DNA from: Pseudomonas vanderleydeniana
GTDB taxonomy: Bacteria; Pseudomonadota; Gammaproteobacteria; Pseudomonadales; Pseudomonadaceae
NCBI RefSeq assembly: GCF_014268755.2
Contig: NZ_CP077093.1
Location: 5,546,501-5,610,500 of the forward strand
Reading direction: 5' to 3'
DNA length: 64,000 nt
The position numbers and the translations under genes were made by a program. The notes beneath the pieces are model-generated. The model was not told the DNA's origin and ran no database searches. It was given only the letters and a program-made list of their open reading frames with translations. Of this stretch, positions 24,749 through 35,459 are shown piece after piece. Each line of letters starts with the position of its first letter. The first letter of the stretch is position 1.

Positions 24749-24762
24749 TATTGTCGACAATA
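24749..24762. promoter_or_regulatory. Palindromic operator upstream of gntR-prpBC-acnD-prpF
   Basis: TATTGTCGACAATA is a perfect 14-bp palindrome 73-86 bp upstream of the gntR start. It fits the TTGT-N-ACAA pattern common for FCD-type GntR regulators and lies between plausible promoter hexamers. Confidence 0.65.
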
Positions 24763-24945
24763 GTCTAAGAGCGCGAGAAAACAGCGGATCATGATGGAGA
24801 CAACCACCCCGGCGCTGGCGCCATAAAACCAGCATGTTAGAATGCCGCGCGCATCTGACGATGCCATGCCTGTCATCTTCATCTGACAGACGCACGAGGA
24901 AGCTTGCGCGGTATTGCCAGTCACCTTGAATACGCGCCAGGACTT

Positions 24946-25485
24946 ATGAGACTCAAGCCCTTCCCTCTACTGCTCTTGCTTCTTTTCTGCCTGCCAGGCC
25001 TCGCCAGCGCGGCGGGAAAGACCGTGTACGGCCTGAACGAGTACGCGACCCTGGACGGTATCGACCTGGAAGTCGCGGCCAAGCTCGACACCGGTGCCAA
25101 GACGGCCTCCCTGAGTGCCCGTGACATCAAGCGTTTCAAGCGTAACGGTGAAAGCTGGGTACGTTTCTACCTGGCCATCGATACGGCGCATTCACACCCC
25201 ATCGAACTGCCGTTGGCACGGGTCAGCAAGATCAAGCGCCGCTCCGGCGACTACGACCCGGACGAGGACAAGGCTTACACCGCCCGCCCGGTGATCACCC
25301 TGAATGTCTGCATGGGCAGCGCCCTGCGCACCATCGAAGTGAACTTGACCGACCGAAGTGCTTTCCAATACCCGCTCCTGATTGGCTCCGAGGCGCTCAA
25401 GCGCTTCGATGCGCTGGTAGACCCCAGCCTTAAATACGCTGCCGGCAAGCCCGCCTGCATCGCCGACGCTCAAACCGCCGAGTAA
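24946..25485 (+). CDS. Exported retropepsin-like protease (former ATP-dependent zinc protease family)
   Basis: A 179-residue protein with a Sec signal peptide (MRLKPFPLLLLLLFCLPGLA, cleavage near residue 22), so periplasmic. The core shows KLDTGAKTASLSA (DTGA at residues 48-51), the catalytic motif of retropepsin-type aspartic proteases, and LLIGSEALKRFDALVDPSLK near the C-terminus. Pfam has called this family a putative ATP-dependent zinc protease (RimK-associated). I see no HExxH zinc motif; the DTGA motif favours an aspartic mechanism. First of three closely spaced genes with a membrane transglutaminase-like protein and an ATP-grasp ligase. ATG 24946 has CCAGGA upstream; the frame from 24904 would bury the signal peptide. 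Confidence 0.85.
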   Translation: MRLKPFPLLLLLLFCLPGLASAAGKTVYGLNEYATLDGIDLEVAAKLDTGAKTASLSARDIKRFKRNGESWVRFYLAIDTAHSHPIELPLARVSKIKRRSGDYDPDEDKAYTARPVITLNVCMGSALRTIEVNLTDRSAFQYPLLIGSEALKRFDALVDPSLKYAAGKPACIADAQTAE

Positions 25486-25490
25486 TTCGC

Positions 25491-27023
25491 ATGCGTTCTC
25501 TTACCCTCCATCTGAAAGTCCTGATCGCCATCCTGGTGGTGCTCGGTATTTCGGTCACGGCCTATCAGATTTTCGTCCTGGGGATTCCGGTCACCGAAGA
25601 TGCCACCGACGACCTGTGGAACATCGACGCCAAGGTCGAGTTCGTCGCCGCCAGCAAGGACCCGGTGAAGATCCAGATGTTCGTGCCGCCGCTGAGCCGT
25701 GACTACGTGAGCCTCAACGAGAGCTTCATCTCCAACAACTACGGGGTCAGCGTCAACCGTGCCGATGGCAATCGCAAGGTCACCTGGTCGGCCCGGCGGG
25801 TCAGCGGCAAGCAGACGCTCTACTATCGCCTGGTGCTGACCAAGCGCTATACCGGCGAAAAACCCAAGGTCAAGGGCCCGACCTTCCGTGACAGCATGGC
25901 CATCGAAGGCCCGGAAAAAATCGCTGCCGAAGCACTGATGGCGCCCATCCGCCAGCACTCGGCCGACGTCGAGACCTTCATCAGCGAAACCATCAAGCGC
26001 GTCAACAACCTGGGCGACGACAACGTCAAGCTGCTGCTGGCCGGCGATCCATCGACCCCGCACAAGGCACAGATCATCGAACTGCTGCTGTCGATTGCCC
26101 ACGTACCGCTGGAAAAGGTCCACACCATCCGCCTGGTCGCCGACCAGCCGCAAACCCCGGAACTCTGGCTGCGCAGTTTCAACGGCAACGACTGGCTGTA
26201 CTTCAACCCGGACACCGGCGAACAGGGCCTGCCTGAAGACCGCCTGGTCTGGTGGACCGGCGACGACAACCTGATCACCGTCGAGGGCGGCAAGAAGGCC
26301 AGCGTCAACTTCAGCCTGAACAACAGCGAGATGAACGCCATCCGCCTGGCCAAGCTGACCGACGAGAACTCCGACGCCAACTTCCTCGAATACTCGCTCT
26401 ACGGCCTGCCGCTGCAGACCCAGCAGACCTTCATGATCATGGTGATGATCCCGATCGGCGTGCTGGTGATCCTGATCCTGCGCAACCTGATCGGCCTGCA
26501 GACCCTCGGCACCTTCACCCCGGTCCTGATCGCCCTGGCCTTTCGCGAGACCCAGCTGGGCTTCGGCATCGTGCTGTTCACCATCATCACCGCGCTCGGC
26601 CTGTCGCTACGCTCCTACCTGGAACACCTGAAGCTGCAGATGCTGCCGCGATTGTCGGTGGTGCTGACCTTCGTTGTGGTGCTGATCGCCGCCATCAGCC
26701 TGTTCAGCCACAAGCTCGGCCTGGAGCGCGGCCTCTCGGTCGCGTTGTTCCCGATGGTGATCCTGACCATGACCATCGAGCGCCTGTCCATCACCTGGGA
26801 GGAACGCGGCGGCGGCCATGCGATGAAAGTCGCGATCGGCACCCTGTTCGCCGCCTCGCTGGCACATCTGATCATGAGCGTGCCGGAACTGGTGTACTTC
26901 GTCTTCACCTTCCCGGCGATCCTGCTGATCCTGGTGGGCTTCATGCTGGCCATGGGACGCTATCGCGGCTACCGCCTGACCGAACTGGTGCGTTTCAAGG
27001 CCTTTCTCAAGGAAGACGCCTGA
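25491..27023 (+). CDS. Inactive transglutaminase-like domain fused to multiple transmembrane helices
   Basis: A 510-residue inner-membrane protein. One N-terminal helix (about residues 9-29) is followed by a large periplasmic domain to about residue 305. The C-terminal half has about seven hydrophobic segments (from TFMIMVMIPIGVLVILILRN to FTFPAILLILVGFMLAMG). The periplasmic part resembles a transglutaminase fold (GDPSTPHKAQIIELLLSIAH, then LYFNPDTGEQGLP), but no cysteine is present at the expected nucleophile position, so it is probably non-catalytic. It sits 5 bp after the protease gene and overlaps the ATP-grasp gene by one base (TGATG). It may act as scaffold or transporter between periplasmic protease and cytosolic ligase; this is inference. 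Confidence 0.87.
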   Translation: MRSLTLHLKVLIAILVVLGISVTAYQIFVLGIPVTEDATDDLWNIDAKVEFVAASKDPVKIQMFVPPLSRDYVSLNESFISNNYGVSVNRADGNRKVTWSARRVSGKQTLYYRLVLTKRYTGEKPKVKGPTFRDSMAIEGPEKIAAEALMAPIRQHSADVETFISETIKRVNNLGDDNVKLLLAGDPSTPHKAQIIELLLSIAHVPLEKVHTIRLVADQPQTPELWLRSFNGNDWLYFNPDTGEQGLPEDRLVWWTGDDNLITVEGGKKASVNFSLNNSEMNAIRLAKLTDENSDANFLEYSLYGLPLQTQQTFMIMVMIPIGVLVILILRNLIGLQTLGTFTPVLIALAFRETQLGFGIVLFTIITALGLSLRSYLEHLKLQMLPRLSVVLTFVVVLIAAISLFSHKLGLERGLSVALFPMVILTMTIERLSITWEERGGGHAMKVAIGTLFAASLAHLIMSVPELVYFVFTFPAILLILVGFMLAMGRYRGYRLTELVRFKAFLKEDA

Positions 27024-28009
27024 TGTTCGGCCTGTGGAAAACCTGGAAGGCCCTGGAGGCCAAGGGCATCATGGGCATCAACCGGCGTAACGCCGACTAT
27101 GTGCTCAAGTACAACAAGCGCAGCCTGTACCCGATCGTCGATGACAAGATCATCACCAAGGAACGGGCAATCGCCGCCGGCATCCACGTGCCGGAAATGT
27201 ATGGCGTGATCTCCACCGAAAAGGACATCGACAAGCTCGACGAAATCATCGGCGGGCGCAGCGACTTCGTCATCAAGCCGGCCCAGGGTGCCGGTGGCGA
27301 CGGCATCCTGGTGATCGCCGACCGTTTCGAAGGGCGCTACCGGACCGTTTCCGGACGGATCATCAGCCATGAGGAAATCGAGCACCAGGTGTCCAGCATC
27401 CTCACCGGGCTCTATTCCCTGGGCGGCCATCGCGACCGCGCGCTGATCGAATACCGGGTGACCCCCGACCAGATCTTCAGGAGCATCAGCTATGAGGGCG
27501 TGCCGGACATCCGCATCATCGTGCTGATGGGCTACCCGGTCATGGCCATGCTGCGCCTGCCGACCCGCCAGTCCAACGGCAAGGCCAACCTGCACCAGGG
27601 CGCCATCGGCGTCGGTGTCGACCTGGCGACTGGCCTGACCCTGCGCGGTACCTGGCTGAACAACATCATCAGCAAGCACCCTGACACCACCAACGCGGTG
27701 GACGGTGTGCAACTGCCAAACTGGGACGGCTTCATGAAGCTCGCCGCCGGCTGCTACGAGCTGTGTGGCCTGGGCTACATCGGCGTGGACATGGTGCTGG
27801 ACCAGGACAAGGGCCCATTGATCCTCGAGCTCAACGCCCGCCCCGGACTGAACATCCAGATCGCCAATGATTGCGGCCTGACCACCCGGGCCCAGGCGGT
27901 GGAAGCGCACCTGGAAGAGCTGGCAGCGGCCGGCCTCAGCGAAACCGCGGAGGAGCGGGTGCGTTTCGTCCAAGGTCTGTTCGGCCATGTAGCTCCACGG
28001 AATGCCTGA
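27023..28009 (+). CDS. ATP-grasp ligase, alpha-L-glutamate ligase-like (RimK-related)
   Basis: A 328-residue cytosolic enzyme. The glycine-rich ATP loop is FVIKPAQGAGGDGILVI near residue 92. Mg-binding residues lie in GYIGVDMVLDQDKGPLILEL followed by NARPGLNIQIAN. Such enzymes form amide or peptide bonds using ATP. RimK adds glutamate to ribosomal protein S6, but this branch occurs with the exported protease and membrane protein seen upstream, and its real product is not known to me. Start overlaps the previous stop (TGATG). Confidence 0.87.
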   Translation: MFGLWKTWKALEAKGIMGINRRNADYVLKYNKRSLYPIVDDKIITKERAIAAGIHVPEMYGVISTEKDIDKLDEIIGGRSDFVIKPAQGAGGDGILVIADRFEGRYRTVSGRIISHEEIEHQVSSILTGLYSLGGHRDRALIEYRVTPDQIFRSISYEGVPDIRIIVLMGYPVMAMLRLPTRQSNGKANLHQGAIGVGVDLATGLTLRGTWLNNIISKHPDTTNAVDGVQLPNWDGFMKLAAGCYELCGLGYIGVDMVLDQDKGPLILELNARPGLNIQIANDCGLTTRAQAVEAHLEELAAAGLSETAEERVRFVQGLFGHVAPRNA

Positions 28010-28032
28010 TAACGGAGGGAACCAACCCACCT

Positions 28033-28120
28033 GTGGGAGCCGGATTTATCCGCGAACCAGACGACGCGGCGGTACAGGATTACCGTGTTATCGTTCTTCG
28101 CGGATAAATCCGGCTCCCAC
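28033..28120. repeat. Inverted REP pair (REPIN), family 1
   Basis: GTGGGAGCCGGATTTATCC starts at 28033 and its inverse ends at 28120, after the ATP-grasp gene and before pabB. Confidence 0.9.
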
Positions 28121-28242
28121 GGTTTGCGGTGTCTGCCTGAACTCCAGGCCATGAATATAGCCAGTACCGACACCCCTCTAGGAGCATTTCCTACAGGAGA
28201 CTACAATCGCCCTCCCCTGCGCCCAAGGCTGATCCACCCCGC

Positions 28243-29586
<1,344 letters not shown>

Positions 29587-29665
29587 ACCGGCTCGCACCA
29601 GCAAGATTTTGTTACTATTGCCGCCTATATGAGCGCAAAGCGCCAACGACTGTAGGAACCGCCTG

Positions 29666-30400
29666 ATGAGTCAACCGTTCGACGTCGCCGAACTCGCTGC
29701 GACATACGCCACAAAATCACCGCAGGACATCCTCAAGCTGGCCTTCTCCCAGTTTGGCGACGACCTGTGGATATCTTTCAGCGGTGCCGAGGACGTGGTC
29801 CTGGTGGACATGGCCTGGAAGCTGAACAAGAACGTCAAGGTGTTCAGCCTCGACACCGGTCGCCTGCACCCGGAGACCTACCGCTTCATCGACCAGGTTC
29901 GCGAGTTCTACAAGATCGACATCGAGCTGGTCTCCCCGGATCACACCCGGCTCGAGCCGTTCGTCAAGGAAAAGGGCCTGTTCAGTTTCTACAAGGACGG
30001 CCATGGCGAATGCTGCGGCGTGCGCAAGATCGAGCCGTTGCGGCGCAAGCTGTCCGGCGTGACCGCCTGGGCCACCGGCCAGCGTCGCGACCAGAGCCCT
30101 GGCACCCGCAGCCAGGTGGCCGTACTGGAAATCGACAGCGCCTTCTCGACCCCGGAACGTACCCTGTACAAGTTCAATCCGCTGGCGCAGATGACCAGCG
30201 AAGAAGTCTGGGGCTACATCCGCATGCTGGAACTGCCCTACAACAGCCTGCACGAACGCGGCTTCATCAGCATCGGCTGCGAGCCCTGCACCCGTCCGGT
30301 CCTGCCGAACCAGCACGAGCGCGAAGGCCGCTGGTGGTGGGAGGAAGCCACGCAGAAAGAGTGCGGCCTGCACGCCGGCAACCTGATCAGCAAGGGCTGA
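29666..30400 (+). CDS. cysH: Assimilatory adenylyl-sulfate (APS) reductase
   Basis: A 244-residue enzyme reducing APS to sulfite with thioredoxin. PP-loop motif [13 protein letters not shown] is near residue 37, and [13 protein letters not shown] follows. The [4Fe-4S] cysteines are Cys116-Cys117 ([11 protein letters not shown]) and Cys205/Cys208 (GCEPCTRPV), which mark APS rather than PAPS reductase. The catalytic Cys233 lies in KECGLHAG near the C-terminus. The sulfur regulator gene cysB lies downstream on the other strand. Confidence 0.97.
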   Translation: MSQPFDVAELAATYATKSPQDILKLAFSQFGDDLWISFSGAEDVVLVDMAWKLNKNVKVFSLDTGRLHPETYRFIDQVREFYKIDIELVSPDHTRLEPFVKEKGLFSFYKDGHGECCGVRKIEPLRRKLSGVTAWATGQRRDQSPGTRSQVAVLEIDSAFSTPERTLYKFNPLAQMTSEEVWGYIRMLELPYNSLHERGFISIGCEPCTRPVLPNQHEREGRWWWEEATQKECGLHAGNLISKG

Positions 30401-30409
30401 TCCCGGTGT

Positions 30410-30530
30410 GACGCGGAGCTTCACGGGCGGCGTTCCCACGCAGAGCGTGGGAACGATCGGTACCGGCTCCGAATACTTGCTGATCGTTCCCACGCTCCGC
30501 GTGGGAATGCCGCCAAGGACGCTCCGCGTC
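30410..30530. repeat. GTTCCCACGC-type repeat element
   Basis: Outer arms GACGCGGAGC (30410) and GCTCCGCGTC (30521-30530) enclose two internal hairpins, GTTCCCACGC-agA-GCGTGGGAAC and GTTCCCACGC-tcc-GCGTGGGAA. Same family as the two elements at 60897-61136. It fills the gap between the convergent cysH and cysB genes. Confidence 0.85.
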
Positions 30531-30550
30531 CGCTCACATGGCGACCGGAA

Positions 30551-31534
<984 letters not shown>

Positions 31535-31635
31535 TCAAAGCAGGTAGACGCCACAGGCAGCAGCGGCGATATATAACTATATGAAAGGTACGAATAATAA
31601 ATCTAGAACTTTTTATCAATTCGCTGAATTTCGCT

Positions 31636-32136
31636 TCAGCTGTCGCCGTGCCGGCGACGTTGCAACAAGGGCACGAGGTACACCGGTACGCGCGACAACT
31701 GCAGGACCCGTGCGGCGGTACGCCCCAAGTGTGCCTCCGCACCGGTACCATGGCTGTGACTCCCGACAATCAACAGATCGACGGCCAGCCGTTGCGCGTG
31801 GGCGAGAATCACCTGTGACGGATCGCCCTGGATCACCTGGACCGACTGGATCATCGCCAGGTCCTGCTGCCCTTCCCCCAACTCCTCGCGAAAACTGTCC
31901 AATACCCGCTGCTCGATATTGGCCATCACGGTGTTAAGACCCTGGCTGTGCAATTCGTTCAATGCCTGCTCGTCCAGGTAGCTCTGCAACACCGACTCCG
32001 CAAACAGCCCCATGGGCTCGACCGCGTGCACCACATGCAGGTCGGCCTTGAACGTTCGAGCCAGCCCCAGTGCATGCTGCATGACGTAAGGCGCATACAG
32101 GCCAAGGTCGGTGGCATACAGCATCGAACGGATCAT
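31636..32136 (-). CDS. Universal stress protein (UspA family)
   Basis: A 166-residue cytosolic protein beginning MIRSMLYATDLGLYAPYVMQ. The C-terminal nucleotide-binding motif appears as DLLIVGSHSHGTGAEAHLGR and AARVLQLSRVPVYLV (G-2x-G-9x-G-S/T type). GAGGAGG gives a strong ribosome site at ATG 32136. It lies between cysB and the nucleotidase on the same strand with its own short gaps. The specific stress role is not evident. Confidence 0.9.
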   Translation of the reverse strand: MIRSMLYATDLGLYAPYVMQHALGLARTFKADLHVVHAVEPMGLFAESVLQSYLDEQALNELHSQGLNTVMANIEQRVLDSFREELGEGQQDLAMIQSVQVIQGDPSQVILAHAQRLAVDLLIVGSHSHGTGAEAHLGRTAARVLQLSRVPVYLVPLLQRRRHGDS

Positions 32137-32217
32137 GGGGCCTCCTCGATTGCCAGGATGGCGGAGATGGATTGAGCTTAGCAGCGCGCCGAACAGTTCG
32201 GCGCCCTGCTGGTCGGG

Positions 32218-33129
32218 CTAATCCGTCGCCTGGGGTTCGTTGCTGATGCCATGGGGAACGTGACCGGTGGCGACCACTTCGCGGGCTCTCTCGCAATGTC
32301 CGCTCTGGTCGTCGAAAAACACGTCGGCGGCAAACGCCTCGAGGAATGCCGACTTGTCCAGGCCACCCAGAAACAGCGACTCGTCCAGGCGGATATCCCA
32401 TTCGCGCAGGGTGCGGATCACCCGTTCGTGAGACGGCGCGGAACGGGCGGTGACCAGCGCCGTGCGGATCGGACAGGCCTCGTCGGCGAACTCGCGCTGC
32501 AGCAGGTTGAGCGCCGCCAGGAACCCCTTGAACGGGCCACCCGGCAACGGCTCGCGGGCCGACTGGCGCTCGTTGGCCTGGAAGGCCTCCAACCCGCCGA
32601 GCTGGTAGATGCGCTCCGACTCATCGGAAAACAGCACCGCATCGCCGTCGAAGGCGATCCGCAACTCGGCGCTGGTCGCACGGCGCGCGCCGCCGGCCAG
32701 GATCGTCGCGGCGGCAAAACCGGCATCGAGGGCGCTGCGCACATCGTCGGCGTGAGTCGAGAGAAACAGGTGACAGCCGAACGCCGACAGGTAGGGATAG
32801 GGAGTACGCCCGCCAGCGAACGCCGCACGGGAGATATCCAGGCCGTAATGCTGGATCGAGTTGAACACCCGCAGGCCGGTGTCGGCACTGTTGCGCGACA
32901 CCAGCACCACCTCGACCCGTGAGCGGCCCAGGCTGGTGTTGAGACTCAAGAGTTTCTGCACCAGGGGAAAGGCCTCTCCCGGCTCGAGGATCTCCTCCTC
33001 GTGCTCGATCTGGTACTTGCGATAGGCCTCGACCCCCTGGGTCAGGTAGACCTGGTGGCTTTCACTCAGGTCGAACAACGCCCGCGAGGAAATCGCCAGC
33101 ACCAGCTTACCGCCAAGGCTGTTTGCCAT
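32218..33129 (-). CDS. Cytosolic 5'-nucleotidase (NT5C1-like family)
   Basis: A 303-residue HAD-related nucleotidase. Motifs are LVLAISSRALFDLSESHQVY near the N-terminus, VEVVLVSRNSADTGLRVFNS, then AELRIAFDGDAVLFSDESER (DGDAVLF aspartates) and the C-terminal VFFDDQSGHCERA. It probably hydrolyses AMP or IMP. Its start lies 18 bp after the panE-like gene, suggesting a shared operon with the reductases and the thioredoxin-like protein. Confidence 0.87.
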   Translation of the reverse strand: MANSLGGKLVLAISSRALFDLSESHQVYLTQGVEAYRKYQIEHEEEILEPGEAFPLVQKLLSLNTSLGRSRVEVVLVSRNSADTGLRVFNSIQHYGLDISRAAFAGGRTPYPYLSAFGCHLFLSTHADDVRSALDAGFAAATILAGGARRATSAELRIAFDGDAVLFSDESERIYQLGGLEAFQANERQSAREPLPGGPFKGFLAALNLLQREFADEACPIRTALVTARSAPSHERVIRTLREWDIRLDESLFLGGLDKSAFLEAFAADVFFDDQSGHCERAREVVATGHVPHGISNEPQATD

Positions 33130-33147
33130 GATGTTCTCCCAATCATA

Positions 33148-34107
33148 TCAGCGATTGTGCGCGTCGATGAAATCCAGGGCCTGGTACAGGGCGCGGATCT
33201 TCGGCAATTCGCAACCGGCCTCGAGAGCGGCGGCCAGGGGACGGGCGTAGATCGCCTCCAGTTCGAGCGCCCGCTTGTGGCTGAAGTCGTGGTACATGCT
33301 CGGCCAGTAGTCCGGCATCTTCTCCGTGACCTTGAACAGATGCTCGGCGTACCCGGCTGGCAACACGTAGCCACAGGCCTGAGCGCCCTGGACCACTTCC
33401 GCCATCAGCGCCTGGACCAGCTCGCGACTGCTGGCATCGCACATCAGTGGCGTGGTACTGGCCCGCAGCAGCACCGACAGGCCGTTGTAGGGCACGTTCC
33501 ACACCAGCTTCTGCCAGCGCGCCTGCTCCAGGTTGGCCATGGCCTGGGATTCGATGCCGGCCTGGCGGAACAGGCCGGCGCCCTCCTCGACCAGCGCCTG
33601 GCGGGCGCCCGGGTCATCGGCCAGCGGGCCACTGTGGTAACCGATGTTCACCGAACCCAGTGCCTGGTGCACCACCGCTCCGGGGCCGGTGCGATGCACG
33701 CAGATGAAACACAACCCGCCGAGCAGGTGCAGCGAGTCAGGCAGCAGCGGCCGCAACTGTTCCTCGACCCCCAGGCCATTCTGCAACAGCAGGACCTTGG
33801 CGCCGGGCGCCGCGACCTGGGTGATCAACGGTGCCAACTCGGCGTTGGCGGTGGCCTTGGCGCCCACCAGCAGCCAGTCGCAAGGCGGCAGGTCCTCGGC
33901 CGAGGCGTAGGCCTGGACCGGCTCCAGGTGCAACGGACCGTGGACGGCGCTGTCGATCCGCAGCCCGTTTTCGGCCACCGCGGAAAATTCGCTGCGCAGC
34001 AGGAAATGCACGTCGAAACCGGCCCGCGCCAGCATCACCCCGTAGAACCCGCCGATCGCACCGGTGCCGATGATGCCGACACGCGGCCTGGTCGCTGAAA
34101 CTGTCAT
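33148..34107 (-). CDS. Ketopantoate reductase family protein, copy 1
   Basis: A 319-residue NADP-dependent oxidoreductase of the PanE family. The Rossmann motif GIIGTGAIGGFYGVMLA is near residue 11, and the catalytic lysine region reads QKLVWNVPYNGLSVLL. PanE makes pantoate for coenzyme A. A second copy lies directly upstream, sharing a run of 29 identical residues at the N-terminus, so which (if either) is the housekeeping PanE is unclear. ATG 34107 has AAGGAG and overlaps the stop of copy 2 (ATGA). Confidence 0.87.
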   Translation of the reverse strand: MTVSATRPRVGIIGTGAIGGFYGVMLARAGFDVHFLLRSEFSAVAENGLRIDSAVHGPLHLEPVQAYASAEDLPPCDWLLVGAKATANAELAPLITQVAAPGAKVLLLQNGLGVEEQLRPLLPDSLHLLGGLCFICVHRTGPGAVVHQALGSVNIGYHSGPLADDPGARQALVEEGAGLFRQAGIESQAMANLEQARWQKLVWNVPYNGLSVLLRASTTPLMCDASSRELVQALMAEVVQGAQACGYVLPAGYAEHLFKVTEKMPDYWPSMYHDFSHKRALELEAIYARPLAAALEAGCELPKIRALYQALDFIDAHNR

Positions 34108-35078
34108 GGTTGCTCCTTCGCGCAAAGCTGTCGTGACTCGAGAAACCGCAGGGCCTGGAGCAGTGTCTGCGTCCTGGGCATTTCGCAGCCGGCCCGTCGC
34201 GCCATGGCCAGGGGGCGTTCATAGATCGCCTCCAGTTCCATCGGCCGTCGGTGCCGATAATCGTGATACATGCTGGGGTAATAATCCGGGACCCGGGCCG
34301 CCATGTACATCAGCTGTTCGATGAAACCTGGCGGCAACGGATAACCGCAGGCGCCGGCCGCCTGGCCCACCTCCTCCATCAAGGCACGCACCAGGGCACA
34401 ACTGTCGGCATCGGCCAGCATGCGTTCGGTGCCGCAATCGAGCAGGACCGACAAACCGTTGGTCGCGATATTCAACACCAGTTTCTGCCAGCGGGCCTGC
34501 TGCAGATCGCCGATGGCGTTCGACTCCAACCCTGCCTGGCGGAACAGCCGGGCCGCCGACTCGACCACTGCCCGCTGCTGCTCCAGCCCCTGCGCCGGCC
34601 CACTGTGATAGGCGATGTTCACTCCGCCCATGGCCTGGTGGGCCACCACCCCGGGCGACTGGCGATGCACGCAACTCAGGCACAGGCCGCCCAGCAGGTG
34701 CAGCTCATCGGGCAGTGTCCGGCGCAATCGCTCCTCGACCCGCAGGCCATTCTGCATCAGCAGCAGGCTCGCGCCCGGGGCGGCAATGCCGACCACCGAG
34801 GCCAGCAGTTGCGGGTCATCCAGCGCCTTGGTGCAGATCAGCAGGTAGTCGCAGACCGGCAGGTCCTGCGCGGCGGCGTAGCCCTGGACCGGATGCAGGT
34901 GCAGCCGGCCATGGATCAGGCTGTCCAGCACCAGGCCATGATCGGTCACCTGCTGGAAATCGCTGCGCAGCAGAAAGTGCACGTCGAACCCGGCCCGCGC
35001 CAGCATGACCCCGTAGAAACCGCCAATGGCCCCCGTTCCGATGATACCGATGCGCGGGGACACCACCGTCTCGTTCAT
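34104..35078 (-). CDS. Ketopantoate reductase family protein, copy 2
   Basis: A 324-residue paralogue of the downstream gene. It keeps GIIGTGAIGGFYGVM, LLLMQNGLRVEERLR and QKLVLNIATNGLSVLLDCGT. The two differ through the middle and C-terminal halves, indicating an old duplication. Its start overlaps the thioredoxin-like stop (ATGA) and its stop overlaps the start of copy 1, so the three genes are coupled. Substrate specificity of this copy is unknown. Confidence 0.86.
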   Translation of the reverse strand: MNETVVSPRIGIIGTGAIGGFYGVMLARAGFDVHFLLRSDFQQVTDHGLVLDSLIHGRLHLHPVQGYAAAQDLPVCDYLLICTKALDDPQLLASVVGIAAPGASLLLMQNGLRVEERLRRTLPDELHLLGGLCLSCVHRQSPGVVAHQAMGGVNIAYHSGPAQGLEQQRAVVESAARLFRQAGLESNAIGDLQQARWQKLVLNIATNGLSVLLDCGTERMLADADSCALVRALMEEVGQAAGACGYPLPPGFIEQLMYMAARVPDYYPSMYHDYRHRRPMELEAIYERPLAMARRAGCEMPRTQTLLQALRFLESRQLCAKEQP

Positions 35079-35395
35079 GGCAACTCCTCGGGCACCCGCT
35101 CCAGCGCCTGCTGCAGGGCCTCGGTCAACTCGCGCCGGGCCAGCGTGGAACGCAGGGCGCCCTGAAACTCGCCGTCGCGCACCACGAACAGGGCGGGCAG
35201 GTGGAAAACCTCGTAGCGCTGGACCAGCCCGCCATTGTCACCGGCGTCGATCCAGCACAGGCGATCGACCGGCAAGCCCAGTGCCGGCAACGCCTGCCGG
35301 GCAAAACGGCAGGAAGCGCAACCGGGACTGGTGAAGATCAGCAACGAAACACCCGGCAGGTCGAGCAACTGGCGATCCGCATCGAAATCGGACAA
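35075..35395 (-). CDS. Thioredoxin-like protein
   Basis: A 106-residue protein with the redox motif in LLIFTSPGCASCRFARQALP (CASC, near residue 26), VFHLPALFVVRDGEF (cis-Pro strand) and no signal peptide. The TTG at 35395 is chosen because AAGGGGG lies just upstream. The frame also continues to an ATG at 35461, which has no ribosome site and overlaps the divergent PilZ-like start. CASC is not the usual CGPC, so it may serve a special disulfide exchange role. First gene of the set with the two reductases. Confidence 0.8.
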   Translation of the reverse strand: MSDFDADRQLLDLPGVSLLIFTSPGCASCRFARQALPALGLPVDRLCWIDAGDNGGLVQRYEVFHLPALFVVRDGEFQGALRSTLARRELTEALQQALERVPEELP

Positions 35396-35459
35396 CTCGA
35401 CCCCCTTCACTATACTGGGGAAAGGTTTTTCCGGTGACCGGCACACGGAGTCGTTTGTC

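Noticed and set aside
24946..25485. Zinc protease activity for the first gene of the retropepsin trio, as the family name suggests
   Set aside because: No HExxH or other clear zinc motif is visible, whereas DTGA is present; the aspartic protease reading is preferred.
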